A stretch of 64,000 bases of DNA, from positions 62,001 through 126,000 of IMG/VR virus record IMGVR_UViG_3300027801_002517. The stretch is one strand, 5' to 3'. The first letter of the stretch is position 1; each line of letters begins with the position of its first letter. The notes under the pieces were generated by a model, which saw nothing but the letters and a program-made list of their open reading frames with translations, had not been told where the DNA came from and ran no database searches. The translations under genes and the position numbers were made by a program. Below, one piece after another: positions 1-8,698 of the stretch. This stretch comes from a virus.

Positions 1-392
1 AAAATATCCAATCCTGGTAGTATGTTAATCAATTTGGTCTGTGATTTATTTAATGGACTCATTAACTCGTGAGTGTTTGTAAACAATAATTTTGATTTAA
101 TTTTTCTTGATGTAAATTCTTGTTCAATCTGATTAATCATTTGATTATCTGCACCTGTGATATTCAAAACCACCTCAATATTACTGCCACTTAAATATTT
201 CATAATGTCTTGTGTAATGAACCGAAAGTGAGTCAGGAAAACATCTGGGCTGGTGGCATCGAAAATATCAAATGTACTAATATTCTTATCAGCCCAAAAC
301 ACTGCATCACATTTAGACTCAACCATACACCTATGTAAATACAATGATTCAGTAGAAAGAGGTGTTGAATAATTTTGTAGTAACATTTTCAT
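1..392 (-). CDS. hypothetical protein, 3' end outside window
   Basis: The first roughly 130 residues of a minus-strand protein are visible and the frame stays open to the window edge. It begins MKMLLQ at an ATG that overlaps the stop of the upstream nucleotidyltransferase gene (ATGA), so it is translationally coupled to it. I see a Rossmann-like alternation of beta strands and helices but no diagnostic motif. Its place at the end of a glycosyltransferase and nucleotidyltransferase operon suggests a role in glycan or nucleotide-sugar metabolism. That is inference from context only. Confidence 0.7.
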   Translation of the reverse strand, partial: MKMLLQNYSTPLSTESLYLHRCMVESKCDAVFWADKNISTFDIFDATSPDVFLTHFRFITQDIMKYLSGSNIEVVLNITGADNQMINQIEQEFTSRKIKSKLLFTNTHELMSPLNKSQTKLINILPGLDI

Positions 393-1138
393 AATTTTGT
401 GGTCTTTCTTAAAACCTTGATGTTATCAATTTTTCTTATTGGTTTATTTACAGTATTTGGTTGAATATTTAAAGTCTTTTTTTTACATAATTCATTAATT
501 GCCTCAAACATAAACTTGTTTTTATATTCTGTTGTAGATACAATTTTGTAAAAGGCATCTATTAAATTTAAATCGTTCAGATATAGAATTTCCGTCCAAT
601 ATTTACTCTTTATTCCTAACGACAATCTTTGTAACTTTTGTTGTCTTTCTTCTATAATTCCTATTTCGAAGTTGGAATCATCTATTTGATTTTGTACAAC
701 AACACAAGAACTGTTTAAATCCATCATATCTAAATGTGATGAATAAAACAAAACTCCTCCACCAAAAAAAATAATCTTATCATTCATTATTGTATTCAAG
801 CACAGTCTGATACTTTCGCAACAATTCGAGTTGTAATACATTTGATTTTCAACAACTTTGATATTTACATTTGAGAATTTGCTTTTCAAAAAATGTACAA
901 TTTTTATAGATTCAAATCCAACACAAACAATAATTTCAAAATTCTGGAAGCTCGCTTTAATGCTTTCTATTTGTTTCTCTAGAACTGTTTTTCCGTTCTC
1001 CATCTTTAGCATAGAGATTGGTCCATAACTTTTCATCCTATATCCATGATTTTCACCCAGCAAGACTACGGTCATAAAGTCTTTTTTCTTGGCAGTCTTC
1101 CCTTTTTTCGGACTAGTAATGAAATTCTTATTTCTCAT
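389..1138 (-). CDS. MobA/GlmU-like NTP-transferase domain protein
   Basis: This 249-residue protein has a lysine-rich N-terminus and then a nucleotidyltransferase-like Rossmann fold. The strand TVVLLGENHGYRM at about residues 23-35 is in the place of the usual LAAGxGxRM loop. It is followed by SMLKMENGKTVLEKQIESI, matching the 'P-K-x-L ... G-K-x-x-L' region, and by the FEIIVCVGFES strand. The glycine loop is degenerate, so catalytic competence is uncertain. Family members activate sugars with CTP or UTP. It overlaps its neighbours on both sides by 4 bp within a glycosyltransferase operon, which fits a nucleotide-sugar role. Confidence 0.6.
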   Translation of the reverse strand: MRNKNFITSPKKGKTAKKKDFMTVVLLGENHGYRMKSYGPISMLKMENGKTVLEKQIESIKASFQNFEIIVCVGFESIKIVHFLKSKFSNVNIKVVENQMYYNSNCCESIRLCLNTIMNDKIIFFGGGVLFYSSHLDMMDLNSSCVVVQNQIDDSNFEIGIIEERQQKLQRLSLGIKSKYWTEILYLNDLNLIDAFYKIVSTTEYKNKFMFEAINELCKKKTLNIQPNTVNKPIRKIDNIKVLRKTTKL

Positions 1139-1896
1139 AAATTTTTAACCATATTATTCAATTCAGCGATAGTTTCAATTTCTTGAATTGTCTTGTTGAA
1201 ATCATTGTGTTTTAAATACTCATTATTAATAGCTGAAAATAACGAACAAGTTATATTCCCCTGTTTGAAGATTATATTCTTATCTAAATCATAATTAAGT
1301 GATGTATCTATTTTAGAGAATAGATCAGGATTGATAATGTCTCCAGCATGTAGTTTACTTAAATAGTTACTACCATACAAATTGGAAAAACAACTGAAAT
1401 CACGAACTCGTGCTTCTTTAACCCCTGTCAAAACTAATCGAGAATTTTTAAATCCATTATTAATTAATGCGTTAGTAAGATGTGCCATTTTTGATACATC
1501 TTTAGTTGTGAATGAACTGATAATTACTTTTATTTTATCGGGTGGATATTGAGTGTCTAAAATTGAGCTGATAGTTTTTTCTACTTTATCGGGAGTACCT
1601 TCGTCGTATATGGCTATCCCGAAAGTAGGCTTAATTTCATTCTGTGCCTCTTCAAGTGTAATTTCAGTGTCTTCATCCCTATATAGATTACAAAGCCGTG
1701 TGAGTCCATATAGTGTGCCTGTGGCTTCTCTAACAACCAAGCACTCTTGACGTTCTTTAAAACTTTTTATTCTTTTACCCCTACAACCTATCTGTAAATT
1801 ACCAATATGCTCACCTTCAAGTTTTTTAGCAAATTTACAACCCTTACAGGTCATAGCCACTTTATCGTTCTGCGGTGATTTCATAATATATACCAT
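1135..1896 (-). CDS. GT2-like protein with N-terminal Cys cluster
   Basis: The 253-residue product begins with a cysteine-rich segment (CKGCKF at about 17-22, then single Cys residues near 38, 52 and 69) that could bind zinc or a cluster. A glycosyltransferase-2-like half follows: FGIAIYDEGTPDKVEKTISS and the strand KVIISSF resemble the nucleotide-binding start of GT-A folds. No clear DxD metal motif is visible, so it may be inactive or divergent. A second start four codons in (MKSPQN) is equally possible because neither ATG has a strong ribosome site. The 5' end overlaps the upstream gene. Confidence 0.5.
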   Translation of the reverse strand: MVYIMKSPQNDKVAMTCKGCKFAKKLEGEHIGNLQIGCRGKRIKSFKERQECLVVREATGTLYGLTRLCNLYRDEDTEITLEEAQNEIKPTFGIAIYDEGTPDKVEKTISSILDTQYPPDKIKVIISSFTTKDVSKMAHLTNALINNGFKNSRLVLTGVKEARVRDFSCFSNLYGSNYLSKLHAGDIINPDLFSKIDTSLNYDLDKNIIFKQGNITCSLFSAINNEYLKHNDFNKTIQEIETIAELNNMVKNL

Positions 1897-2275
1897 TAAT
1901 TTGAGTAGTTATAACTTTTAAATCAAGTTGGGATATCATATCTGCAGTTTGTGTTACATCTGACATAGACTTACAATTTGCAACTACTTCGGATGCATCT
2001 TCAAGGGAAATAAGGTTATTAATAACACTCGTATTAAACATTCTTAAATCAACACCTCCAATTACTATTTTACCACCTATTCTTATCTTTTTTCTTAAAC
2101 TTGATAGACAAACGGTAATATTCCTATATTCAAATTGATTGAGGATTTTACTTGCCAATATAAATTCACATTCATTATCTGACATATCAGCAAAATCAAT
2201 CCCTTGATCTTTCACTAAAATTTTTCTATATCCTTCTAATGCCTCTTCAGATTCTGATACGATATTAATTTTCAT
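1862..2275 (-). CDS. methyltransferase-like Rossmann protein
   Basis: A 137-residue protein that looks like a stripped-down SAM-methyltransferase fold. The segment NECEFILASKILNQF resembles the 'asp-x-ile-hydrophobic' region after the SAM-binding strand. LRKKIRIGGKIVIGGVDLR resembles the 'l-k-pGG-l-v-i' strand typical of class I methyltransferases, and LKVITTQINGIYYEI the C-terminal beta hairpin. The usual glycine-rich SAM loop is not evident, so it may be a pseudoenzyme. Such short methyltransferase-like proteins often sit in phage glycosyltransferase operons. The stop overlaps the next gene by 35 bp. Confidence 0.45.
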   Translation of the reverse strand: MKINIVSESEEALEGYRKILVKDQGIDFADMSDNECEFILASKILNQFEYRNITVCLSSLRKKIRIGGKIVIGGVDLRMFNTSVINNLISLEDASEVVANCKSMSDVTQTADMISQLDLKVITTQINGIYYEITAER

Positions 2276-3282
2276 TATTTTATAACTCCATAAGCTACAT
2301 CAAAAACTTCATTCCAGTTGTTAATAAACTTTTGTTCCGAGAAATTTGTTAGTATAGTACCACGAGCTTCAGCACCCATTTTATTTCTAAGCTCTTCATC
2401 CTCTAACAATTGCTTACAATATCCTCTTAGTTCTTCTTCGTCGTTAGACATAAATCCATTGACACCATGTTCTATAATTTCTGGAATCATACATGTAGCC
2501 GTTGTTACAATTGCACAACCACAAGACATAGCTTCTAACAACGCCGTTGGAACTGGACTGATAGTCGATGTGTTTAAGAATACCTGAGAGGTAGCATATT
2601 CTTTAGCTAACTCTTTTACTGAAGGTGCAGGCTCACTCAAACCTTCTGTTTTACCAACAATTTTAGTTTGAAATGCTCGACCTTCATCGGTAATTCTGAC
2701 ATAACCTTGCCAGTTACAACAATAATCTCTATTGATCCAATCATTAACAACACTCAGTACATGCGGTTGTTTTTTTTGTTCATCAGATTGGTTTGGGTGA
2801 AACAAATCAGTATCAACTGAATGATGAATAACACGAGTACTTACTGCGTCCATATTCCATTTGTTAACAGAATAATCAGAAATGAAAACATTTATATCAC
2901 CTTGTTGTTTTTTAAATGCTTCCAGTTGTTCATTGGGCCAACTCGGAATTGGTAGAGTGTGCTCTAAAGAAACTAACGGTAACTTGAATATTGAATTAAT
3001 ATTTTGAGATATACCAAATTGACCAAATTTGCTTTGAGAAATTATAAAATCATAATCAATTCCAGCTTGTATAGAATTTTGTGGCATTACATAGTGATTG
3101 TCCGGCATATCTCCATAAGATTTATCCCACTCTTTTCCACCATCATGTCTAAAGATGTAAAAGTTATGACCTGTCTTTGCCAGTTGGGTCTGATACCTTT
3201 CATGTGTATCAAACGTGATGATATTATATTTATCTTTCTTTTTGATGGACTTATTGATAAATTGTAATGTTTGATTACTCAC
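2275..3282 (-). CDS. GT4-family glycosyltransferase
   Basis: A 335-residue GT-B fold glycosyltransferase. The C-terminal donor-binding half contains the characteristic ALLEAMSCGCAIVTTATC with the E-x7-E type signature at about residue 248, followed by PEIIEHGVNGFM. This is the group-1 (GT4) motif that contacts the nucleotide-sugar. The N-terminal acceptor half is shorter than in free-living bacteria. It overlaps the next upstream gene by 8 bp and abuts the methyltransferase-like gene at a shared A. Role inferred: glycosylation of phage DNA, virion or host surface glycan. Confidence 0.8.
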   Translation of the reverse strand: MSNQTLQFINKSIKKKDKYNIITFDTHERYQTQLAKTGHNFYIFRHDGGKEWDKSYGDMPDNHYVMPQNSIQAGIDYDFIISQSKFGQFGISQNINSIFKLPLVSLEHTLPIPSWPNEQLEAFKKQQGDINVFISDYSVNKWNMDAVSTRVIHHSVDTDLFHPNQSDEQKKQPHVLSVVNDWINRDYCCNWQGYVRITDEGRAFQTKIVGKTEGLSEPAPSVKELAKEYATSQVFLNTSTISPVPTALLEAMSCGCAIVTTATCMIPEIIEHGVNGFMSNDEEELRGYCKQLLEDEELRNKMGAEARGTILTNFSEQKFINNWNEVFDVAYGVIK

Positions 3283-4405
3283 TTAACAGTCCTTTCATTT
3301 GCTGACCAATTTTCTCATAAGAGAACAGTTTAACTTGCTCTAACCCAGCGAGTTTCCACTTTCTTTTAGTTCCGATAGGATCTTCTTTATGTTCTTCGTA
3401 TTTACTTCTCATTGCTTGTCGTGTCTGCATTTCGCATGGTTGGAACCAGTACTCTCTGCCTGTAAATAAATCTGGGAATGCTGCATCAGAACATTTACAA
3501 ACAGAGTAAGATCCACCAACCAGTGTGCCAGAATCTTCATTTATAAATTCTTTAGGTCCACCATAATCACTACAGATAGGACTAGAGCCAAATCCCATAG
3601 CATCAAATGATGGCAATGACCATGCTTCCCCATGACTAGGACAAACAAAACAATCAGCATATTGGTGTAAGGCACAAATATGATCGTCGTCTATATTATC
3701 TGAAATAATGATGTTTGTATGGTACTGAGATGGATGGGCATACATTCTAAGGTCTTGTTGTACCTTGCCTATAATACCATCAATTACTTCTTTGCATTGA
3801 TCAGGATTGTGTCCAAACTTTTTAACCTTTAAAATTAATGATACAGGTTCTGATCTATCAAATTCACTATGAAAACAAGTGATAATTGATTCTAAATTTT
3901 TTCTGTCATTAATATCGCCAATATAATAAAACTTAAATGTGCTTTCTGGAATAGGCAAATTAAGCTCTTGATATTTTTTTGTATATCTGGATGCAGAACA
4001 TGGATGTGGTACTACATGTATATCGGTAGTTATTCCATCATTAATGAGAGATTTTTTCAAATCATTGTTAGGCACCCATAATTCGTCCATCTGTTTTAAT
4101 TGCTGTAGCCAACCGATATATTTTAGGCTTGTTGATTCTGAAACAAAATAGGCGATGCTCTTCTTAAAAGCTTTACCTCCAACTAAATGGTGAGGTAAAA
4201 CATGTTGAATACAAATATCACATCCACTACTATCCTTCTGTTCCAATTCAAGTAATCTGGGATGTATATTAGGATTGTCTTGAGTTAGCGTGACGTTGCG
4301 ACAAACAACATCGACTCCAGCATTATCCAGAGCCAATACATGCTCTTTCGCTGCAACTGACCATCCGCTGTTTTCTTTGTAGTGTGCAATATATAAAATT
4401 TTCAT
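3275..4405 (-). CDS. GT-B glycosyltransferase
   Basis: This 376-residue protein starts with the strand MKILYIAHYKENSGWS typical of GT-B acceptor domains. It carries the donor-site signature SHGEAWSLPSFDAMGFGSSP with E/D in the E-x7-E positions at about residues 260-276, followed by YGGPKEFI. These features place it in the GT1/GT4-like superfamily. A Cys pair at CKC near residue 305 is unusual. It is coupled to the flanking glycosyltransferases by 4-8 bp overlaps, so three successive transferases are probably made together. Confidence 0.75.
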   Translation of the reverse strand: MKILYIAHYKENSGWSVAAKEHVLALDNAGVDVVCRNVTLTQDNPNIHPRLLELEQKDSSGCDICIQHVLPHHLVGGKAFKKSIAYFVSESTSLKYIGWLQQLKQMDELWVPNNDLKKSLINDGITTDIHVVPHPCSASRYTKKYQELNLPIPESTFKFYYIGDINDRKNLESIITCFHSEFDRSEPVSLILKVKKFGHNPDQCKEVIDGIIGKVQQDLRMYAHPSQYHTNIIISDNIDDDHICALHQYADCFVCPSHGEAWSLPSFDAMGFGSSPICSDYGGPKEFINEDSGTLVGGSYSVCKCSDAAFPDLFTGREYWFQPCEMQTRQAMRSKYEEHKEDPIGTKRKWKLAGLEQVKLFSYEKIGQQMKGLLSE

Positions 4406-6096
4406 TCTTTTATAATACCTCTCTGTTTCATTGCGTCAAATCTCCTGTGTTCCCATTGATTTCTTCTATTGCATTGTCCTTTCATTTGGTCATATGCTAT
4501 ATTGAAATCAAATGATTCTCTAGCACCTGTTCCAGCAAATGCTTGTGAAGATTCATTGAAGTACATACCACCAGTAGAGGCAGTTGAAGATTTATACATC
4601 AAATCTCTTGTTAATCTGGCTTCAAAGAAAGTATTAAGTTTTGATGGATCACCTAAGACCTCAACAATTAACCATCGAGCAAGTTCTGCGTGGGGGATTT
4701 GCGGGACTTGTTCTGGTTTTGGTTTGGACTCATGTATTTTTGGTTGTGATGCCCATGTAGCTTCAATTGGTAGTAATTCAACACTATCAAAATACGCTTC
4801 CCATTTAGCTCCGCTTAGATGCCACTGATAATGTTTTTCAAAATTTTCTCTGATTTTAGTGCCTATGGCAACTCTTTCTTCTTCACTTTTCTCAAAGAAT
4901 TCTTCAAACATTTGTGCTGCCAAATCATTATCTGGAACTGCTCTTAAGCAACCAGTTTCCAATTCCTTATAAAGAGCGGCTGGCTTAATAGGAAAGCCTT
5001 CCAGCTTACGTAGTACCGACTCCATAGCAGAATAATCTGTACCCATAACGGGAACACCACAAGCAGCAGCTTCGACTTGTGGTAAACCAAATCCTTCACA
5101 ATTTGCATACTGCACATAAAGATCAAAATAATTCATAATCTGTGATAGATCTTCATACGAAGCACCATTTTTCACGTTAGATAATGTTGCTCCCCATTTT
5201 TTAGTATACGGAGATTGGGCGATGGCACCTTTAAAAACAGATGGGAATGGCTTCTTCGTGTCAGGGCATATGTACGTAAATAGTACATGAGAAGCCAATT
5301 CATACTGCTGAAGCAATTCTGGAATATCCCATCCTAAATCTGGATAGGAAGTATGACAATACAAATAGCATGGGTCTGTATATCCTTTGGCTACTTGTAA
5401 ATCTAAAAACTTCCTAAACGCAGCAAAAAGGTCCGGGTATAATTTCCTCCGTTGATTTCGCATCACTGTGCCGATAATCTTAGAACTAACGTCTAGACCA
5501 TTATCTAGTCTAAGTTGACGTTTGTCCTCAAAGGGCTTATAAGCCGGGTGTGCGGATGGAGGAGCACTGCCAAGATAATTAATCTTTCCTCCGGACTGAT
5601 CTTTTAAGATACCACCTGCCCAATCCGAATACGTAAAACATGCATCTGCATTTTCATAACTAGCAATCCATTGTCTAGCCTGGGGTCTTGCGTCTACTGT
5701 AGGCATAATAGCCCACTTAAAATAATCCCTGAAAGGAGACCTTTCAGCAAAATCTAACATCCAAAAATCTCGAATGTCACAAACAACATCTGGCAAAAAA
5801 TCTAAACACACATGTTCAAATATCCATTCACCAAATTGATTGACTCCATTAGAATTATATGCATCTATTTCTTCTTGAGCCGCTTTTGGTTCTGATTGTT
5901 GGTTTGGCATAACGCCATAATATTGCCAAGGTATATTTGCAGAACGGGGATCATTACGCTCACCGTAAGCAGCCATCTCTGCAATCTCATACTTGCCTGT
6001 GCCATGCAAATAATTCAATATTTCTCTTGTATATGTAGCATAACCAGTATTTAAAAATGTAGCTTCACTACAAAACAAAATTCTTTTTTTTCTCAT
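4402..6096 (-). CDS. large GT-B glycosyltransferase with C-terminal extension
   Basis: The longest of the glycosyltransferases at 564 residues. The GT4 signature NCEGFGLPQVEAAACGVPVM lies at about residue 336, and GTDYSAMESVL follows. The last 110 residues after a Pro/Lys-rich linker (KPKPEQVPQIPHA) form an additional segment with NESSQAFAGTGARESFDF that I do not recognise. I chose the ATG three codons inside a TTG-initiated reading because AGGATTG lies just upstream. It overlaps the SSB-like gene by no coding sequence and the next transferase by 4 bp. Confidence 0.75.
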   Translation of the reverse strand: MRKKRILFCSEATFLNTGYATYTREILNYLHGTGKYEIAEMAAYGERNDPRSANIPWQYYGVMPNQQSEPKAAQEEIDAYNSNGVNQFGEWIFEHVCLDFLPDVVCDIRDFWMLDFAERSPFRDYFKWAIMPTVDARPQARQWIASYENADACFTYSDWAGGILKDQSGGKINYLGSAPPSAHPAYKPFEDKRQLRLDNGLDVSSKIIGTVMRNQRRKLYPDLFAAFRKFLDLQVAKGYTDPCYLYCHTSYPDLGWDIPELLQQYELASHVLFTYICPDTKKPFPSVFKGAIAQSPYTKKWGATLSNVKNGASYEDLSQIMNYFDLYVQYANCEGFGLPQVEAAACGVPVMGTDYSAMESVLRKLEGFPIKPAALYKELETGCLRAVPDNDLAAQMFEEFFEKSEEERVAIGTKIRENFEKHYQWHLSGAKWEAYFDSVELLPIEATWASQPKIHESKPKPEQVPQIPHAELARWLIVEVLGDPSKLNTFFEARLTRDLMYKSSTASTGGMYFNESSQAFAGTGARESFDFNIAYDQMKGQCNRRNQWEHRRFDAMKQRGIIKE

Positions 6097-6098
6097 AT

Positions 6099-6410
6099 TC
6101 AATCCTGATCAAGACATGCAAAGTCAAATTCATTAATCCTAAATACTATAAAATCATCGTCTCCTGAAACATGTCTAGCAGAGCAATTGACAGTAATTTT
6201 TGTGTCTTTTTTGCCGAGTTTAGCAATTGTTTCGGCACCAGTGTGCCATGCTTCGCAATCAAGATAAACAGGAGTCCTATTCTTTTCCCCGGTACTCTTA
6301 CTTCTTCTGTAGTTATATACCACGATTCTCAGATCTAAAAAGCTAATACCATCAACGCTTCCTAATACTGGATCATCAGTGATATATCCAGTAAATGTAC
6401 ATATATTCAT
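6099..6410 (-). CDS. SSB-like OB-fold protein
   Basis: A 103-residue protein with the beginning of an SSB OB-fold: MNICTFTGYITDDPVL (N-x-hydrophobic-x-G-x-hydrophobic-x-x-D-P), then FLDLRIVVYN, and YLDCEAW at residues 49-55 matching the 'F-h-x-C-x-x-F/W' strand of bacterial SSB. It lacks the acidic C-terminal tail, although it ends in DFACLDQD. A second SSB-like protein is encoded at 35.5 kb. The start has a strong GGGGGAG site. It lies between the glycosyltransferase and polymerase blocks, so it probably belongs to replication. Confidence 0.65.
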   Translation of the reverse strand: MNICTFTGYITDDPVLGSVDGISFLDLRIVVYNYRRSKSTGEKNRTPVYLDCEAWHTGAETIAKLGKKDTKITVNCSARHVSGDDDFIVFRINEFDFACLDQD

Positions 6411-6456
6411 ATCTCCCCCTTTAGTCTATTATAGATTTCAAATCCTGAATTAGCAA

Positions 6457-8028
6457 TTAAATTTCATGAATTTTATCGATAATAAAGGAATTATCTTTGT
6501 TATCTATTTTTCCGTGAAACAGAAGGTTATTTCCCTCATAAAGTATAAACTGGTATTTGTCTCTTGCTTCTGGAAATACAATGACATTATCCATTAAGCA
6601 AGACTCATCTTCTATACTAAGGAAACACATTGTTTTACCTTCTGATTTACCCTTTTTGATTGTATGATTATTCAGCCTATTGATATTTGCCGCAATAGAA
6701 ATATCTTTACCAGTTTTCCCGTTGAGAATATCTTTACAACTTGTATTACCCAAGGATGTATCAGACGACTCTACTTTAGATAGTGATATCGGACATCCCA
6801 AAAACTTAATCTCTTGCTCAATGATCCAACTTGGATCATCCGCTAAATCATATGGAGGATTTATAAGAAGTTCAATTTCACCCTCAACGATTTGGCTTCT
6901 ATTCATATTATGGCATCCACCACCATTCTTTTTTGTCGGATGTAACTCCTTAAAGCACTGACTTAAAGTCTTCCAGTGTTTCCGCTCATAATTTGTAGTT
7001 ACCCACTTCATTTCTGACTTAGTTAATTCTTTATAGATCAGATACTCATACAATGCCCTGTTTCTTGATACTCCAGTGGATTTCATAGAGAAAAACCCAA
7101 TAGAACATAAAGATTTAAATGCAGTAGAATTTATTTTACCAGCTATATAAATAAGGACATCCATCCAAGTGAATTGTTTTACAGATTTTCCACTTTCTTC
7201 TTCAGCTTGCTTTATACATTCAATAACTTTATCACCTGTAACACCTGTTAGAGACTTGATATCTTTAATTCCAAAGTAAATATATTTTCCATCTATATTA
7301 AACTTTGAGCTAAACTTTGATAAGTTTGGCAACTTGATTTCAATATTGAACAACTTAGCTTCTGAAATTAATTCATACACTTCTTCATGAGGATCTTGTT
7401 TTTCCGAAGCATAAAACAGATATGACAGGAAAAATTCTTTAGTATAATTTGCTTTATACCAAGCACTCTCATAAGCATTGATAGCATATGATACAGCATG
7501 AGATTTATTAAATGAATATCGTGCGGACTTTTCAATCCATCCAAATATCTCCTTAGCAGATTCTTCACTGACCATACCTACTTCTTTACAACCATCCATA
7601 AACTTGACACGAACCTTTGCCATCAAGTCTGCCTTCTTCTTACCGATAGCCTTACGTAAGTCGTCAGCTTCTTGTAGATTGAACCCAGCGAGCTTTTGGG
7701 CTATTCTCATCGCTTGTTCTTGATACACCAGAACACCATGAGTAGAACCAAGAATACTTTCTAATGCATCATCAATATACGATACTTTATCCTTACCCTT
7801 CTTGCGATCAACATAGTGCTGAGTCATGGATTTGCCCTCAGACATAGCCTTAAGGGTTCCGGGACGAATGATACTAATCAATGCTGCTAACTCTTCAATA
7901 TTAGTTGGCTCAAGACGCTTAGACCATGATCGTCCCAGTTGACTTTCTAACTGGAAGATACCCTTAGTATATCCATCTTTAAATAGATTCCAAGTTTTTT
8001 CATCTTTGTAATCGACTTCAATTGACAT
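6457..8028 (-). CDS. dnaE: DNA polymerase III alpha subunit, C-terminal part (split)
   Basis: A 523-residue protein corresponding to the part of DnaE after the third catalytic aspartate. It opens with TWNLFKDGYTKGIFQLES, the conserved 'GxTxGVFQLES' entry to the fingers. It then has the dNTP-binding fingers region including QEQAMRIAQKLAGF and RYSFNKSHAVSYA, a helix-hairpin-helix-like part, and a C-terminal OB segment. The catalytic acidic triad is in the partner gene about 650 bp upstream, with an exonuclease gene between. I place the start at the ATG (MSIEVD) preceded by GGAGA seven bases upstream; it overlaps the exonuclease stop by 11 bp. No intein motif is present at the break, so the halves must associate non-covalently. 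Confidence 0.88.
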   Translation of the reverse strand: MSIEVDYKDEKTWNLFKDGYTKGIFQLESQLGRSWSKRLEPTNIEELAALISIIRPGTLKAMSEGKSMTQHYVDRKKGKDKVSYIDDALESILGSTHGVLVYQEQAMRIAQKLAGFNLQEADDLRKAIGKKKADLMAKVRVKFMDGCKEVGMVSEESAKEIFGWIEKSARYSFNKSHAVSYAINAYESAWYKANYTKEFFLSYLFYASEKQDPHEEVYELISEAKLFNIEIKLPNLSKFSSKFNIDGKYIYFGIKDIKSLTGVTGDKVIECIKQAEEESGKSVKQFTWMDVLIYIAGKINSTAFKSLCSIGFFSMKSTGVSRNRALYEYLIYKELTKSEMKWVTTNYERKHWKTLSQCFKELHPTKKNGGGCHNMNRSQIVEGEIELLINPPYDLADDPSWIIEQEIKFLGCPISLSKVESSDTSLGNTSCKDILNGKTGKDISIAANINRLNNHTIKKGKSEGKTMCFLSIEDESCLMDNVIVFPEARDKYQFILYEGNNLLFHGKIDNKDNSFIIDKIHEI

Positions 8029-8698
8029 ACAGGTCTCCATCGGCAAATGCTTGCTCAATCTTTAAATTACGATAAACAGCACGGTGAGTTTTCATAAACT
8101 TAATCATAATGTTAGCAGTATCTTTAACGTCTTGTAAGGCATCGTGAGAATTTTCTGAAGATAGTCCCATTCTTTCTCTCATCGCATCCATACTAATAGA
8201 CTTAATACTAGGGTCACCTTCAGTCCACATCCACACATTATCCATTACATCAATTTTATATACCATACTAAACAGTTTTTGTTGTTCTCTTTTATCATCC
8301 CAAGGTCCGAACTCCTTACACAATCTATTAATAATGTGCATATCGTAACCGATAATATTAAATCCTGCTGGAATGGGTGCAAAGAATGGAGTACCCTTCC
8401 AGTTATACTTATCAACAAAGGCACAAAACTTTTTCCAAACAGTTTTCAGTTGTGGTGCTTTAGCAATTCCTTCTCGCGTCTTGCCGGTAACTTTTAGGGC
8501 ACCTTCTTCAATTGGTCCAAGACCTGCGGCAATAGCCTTGTCGTCATCCACAACTGCACGTATTTCACTATTGAATGTTCCTTTCAACTTCAGATTACGA
8601 CCATCAAGTGCGATGGCAGCGAGTTGTGTTGGCTGACAAGTATGTGGATTACGTCCACCTGTTTCAAAGTCATAGACGATGATATCGCGATTAGCCAT
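8018..8698 (-). CDS. DnaQ-like DEDDh 3'-5' exonuclease
   Basis: The 226-residue protein shows the proofreading exonuclease motifs in order: Exo I VYDFETGG (D-x-E), Exo II around AGFNIIGYDMHIINR, and Exo III SHDALQDVKDT (H-x4-D), which defines the DEDDh class like E. coli epsilon. It is encoded between the two halves of the polymerase and overlaps both, so equimolar synthesis of a three-chain polymerase is likely. There is no PolC-style fusion to the polymerase and no obvious clamp-binding tail. The start overlaps the upstream stop region by 8 bp and has AAGGAA nearby. Confidence 0.88.
   Translation of the reverse strand: MANRDIIVYDFETGGRNPHTCQPTQLAAIALDGRNLKLKGTFNSEIRAVVDDDKAIAAGLGPIEEGALKVTGKTREGIAKAPQLKTVWKKFCAFVDKYNWKGTPFFAPIPAGFNIIGYDMHIINRLCKEFGPWDDKREQQKLFSMVYKIDVMDNVWMWTEGDPSIKSISMDAMRERMGLSSENSHDALQDVKDTANIMIKFMKTHRAVYRNLKIEQAFADGDLYVN

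Noticed and set aside
1553-1750. Plus-strand ORFs inside minus-strand genes (many cases throughout)
   Set aside because: They mirror the codon pattern of longer minus-strand genes with recognisable domains and have no ribosome sites.
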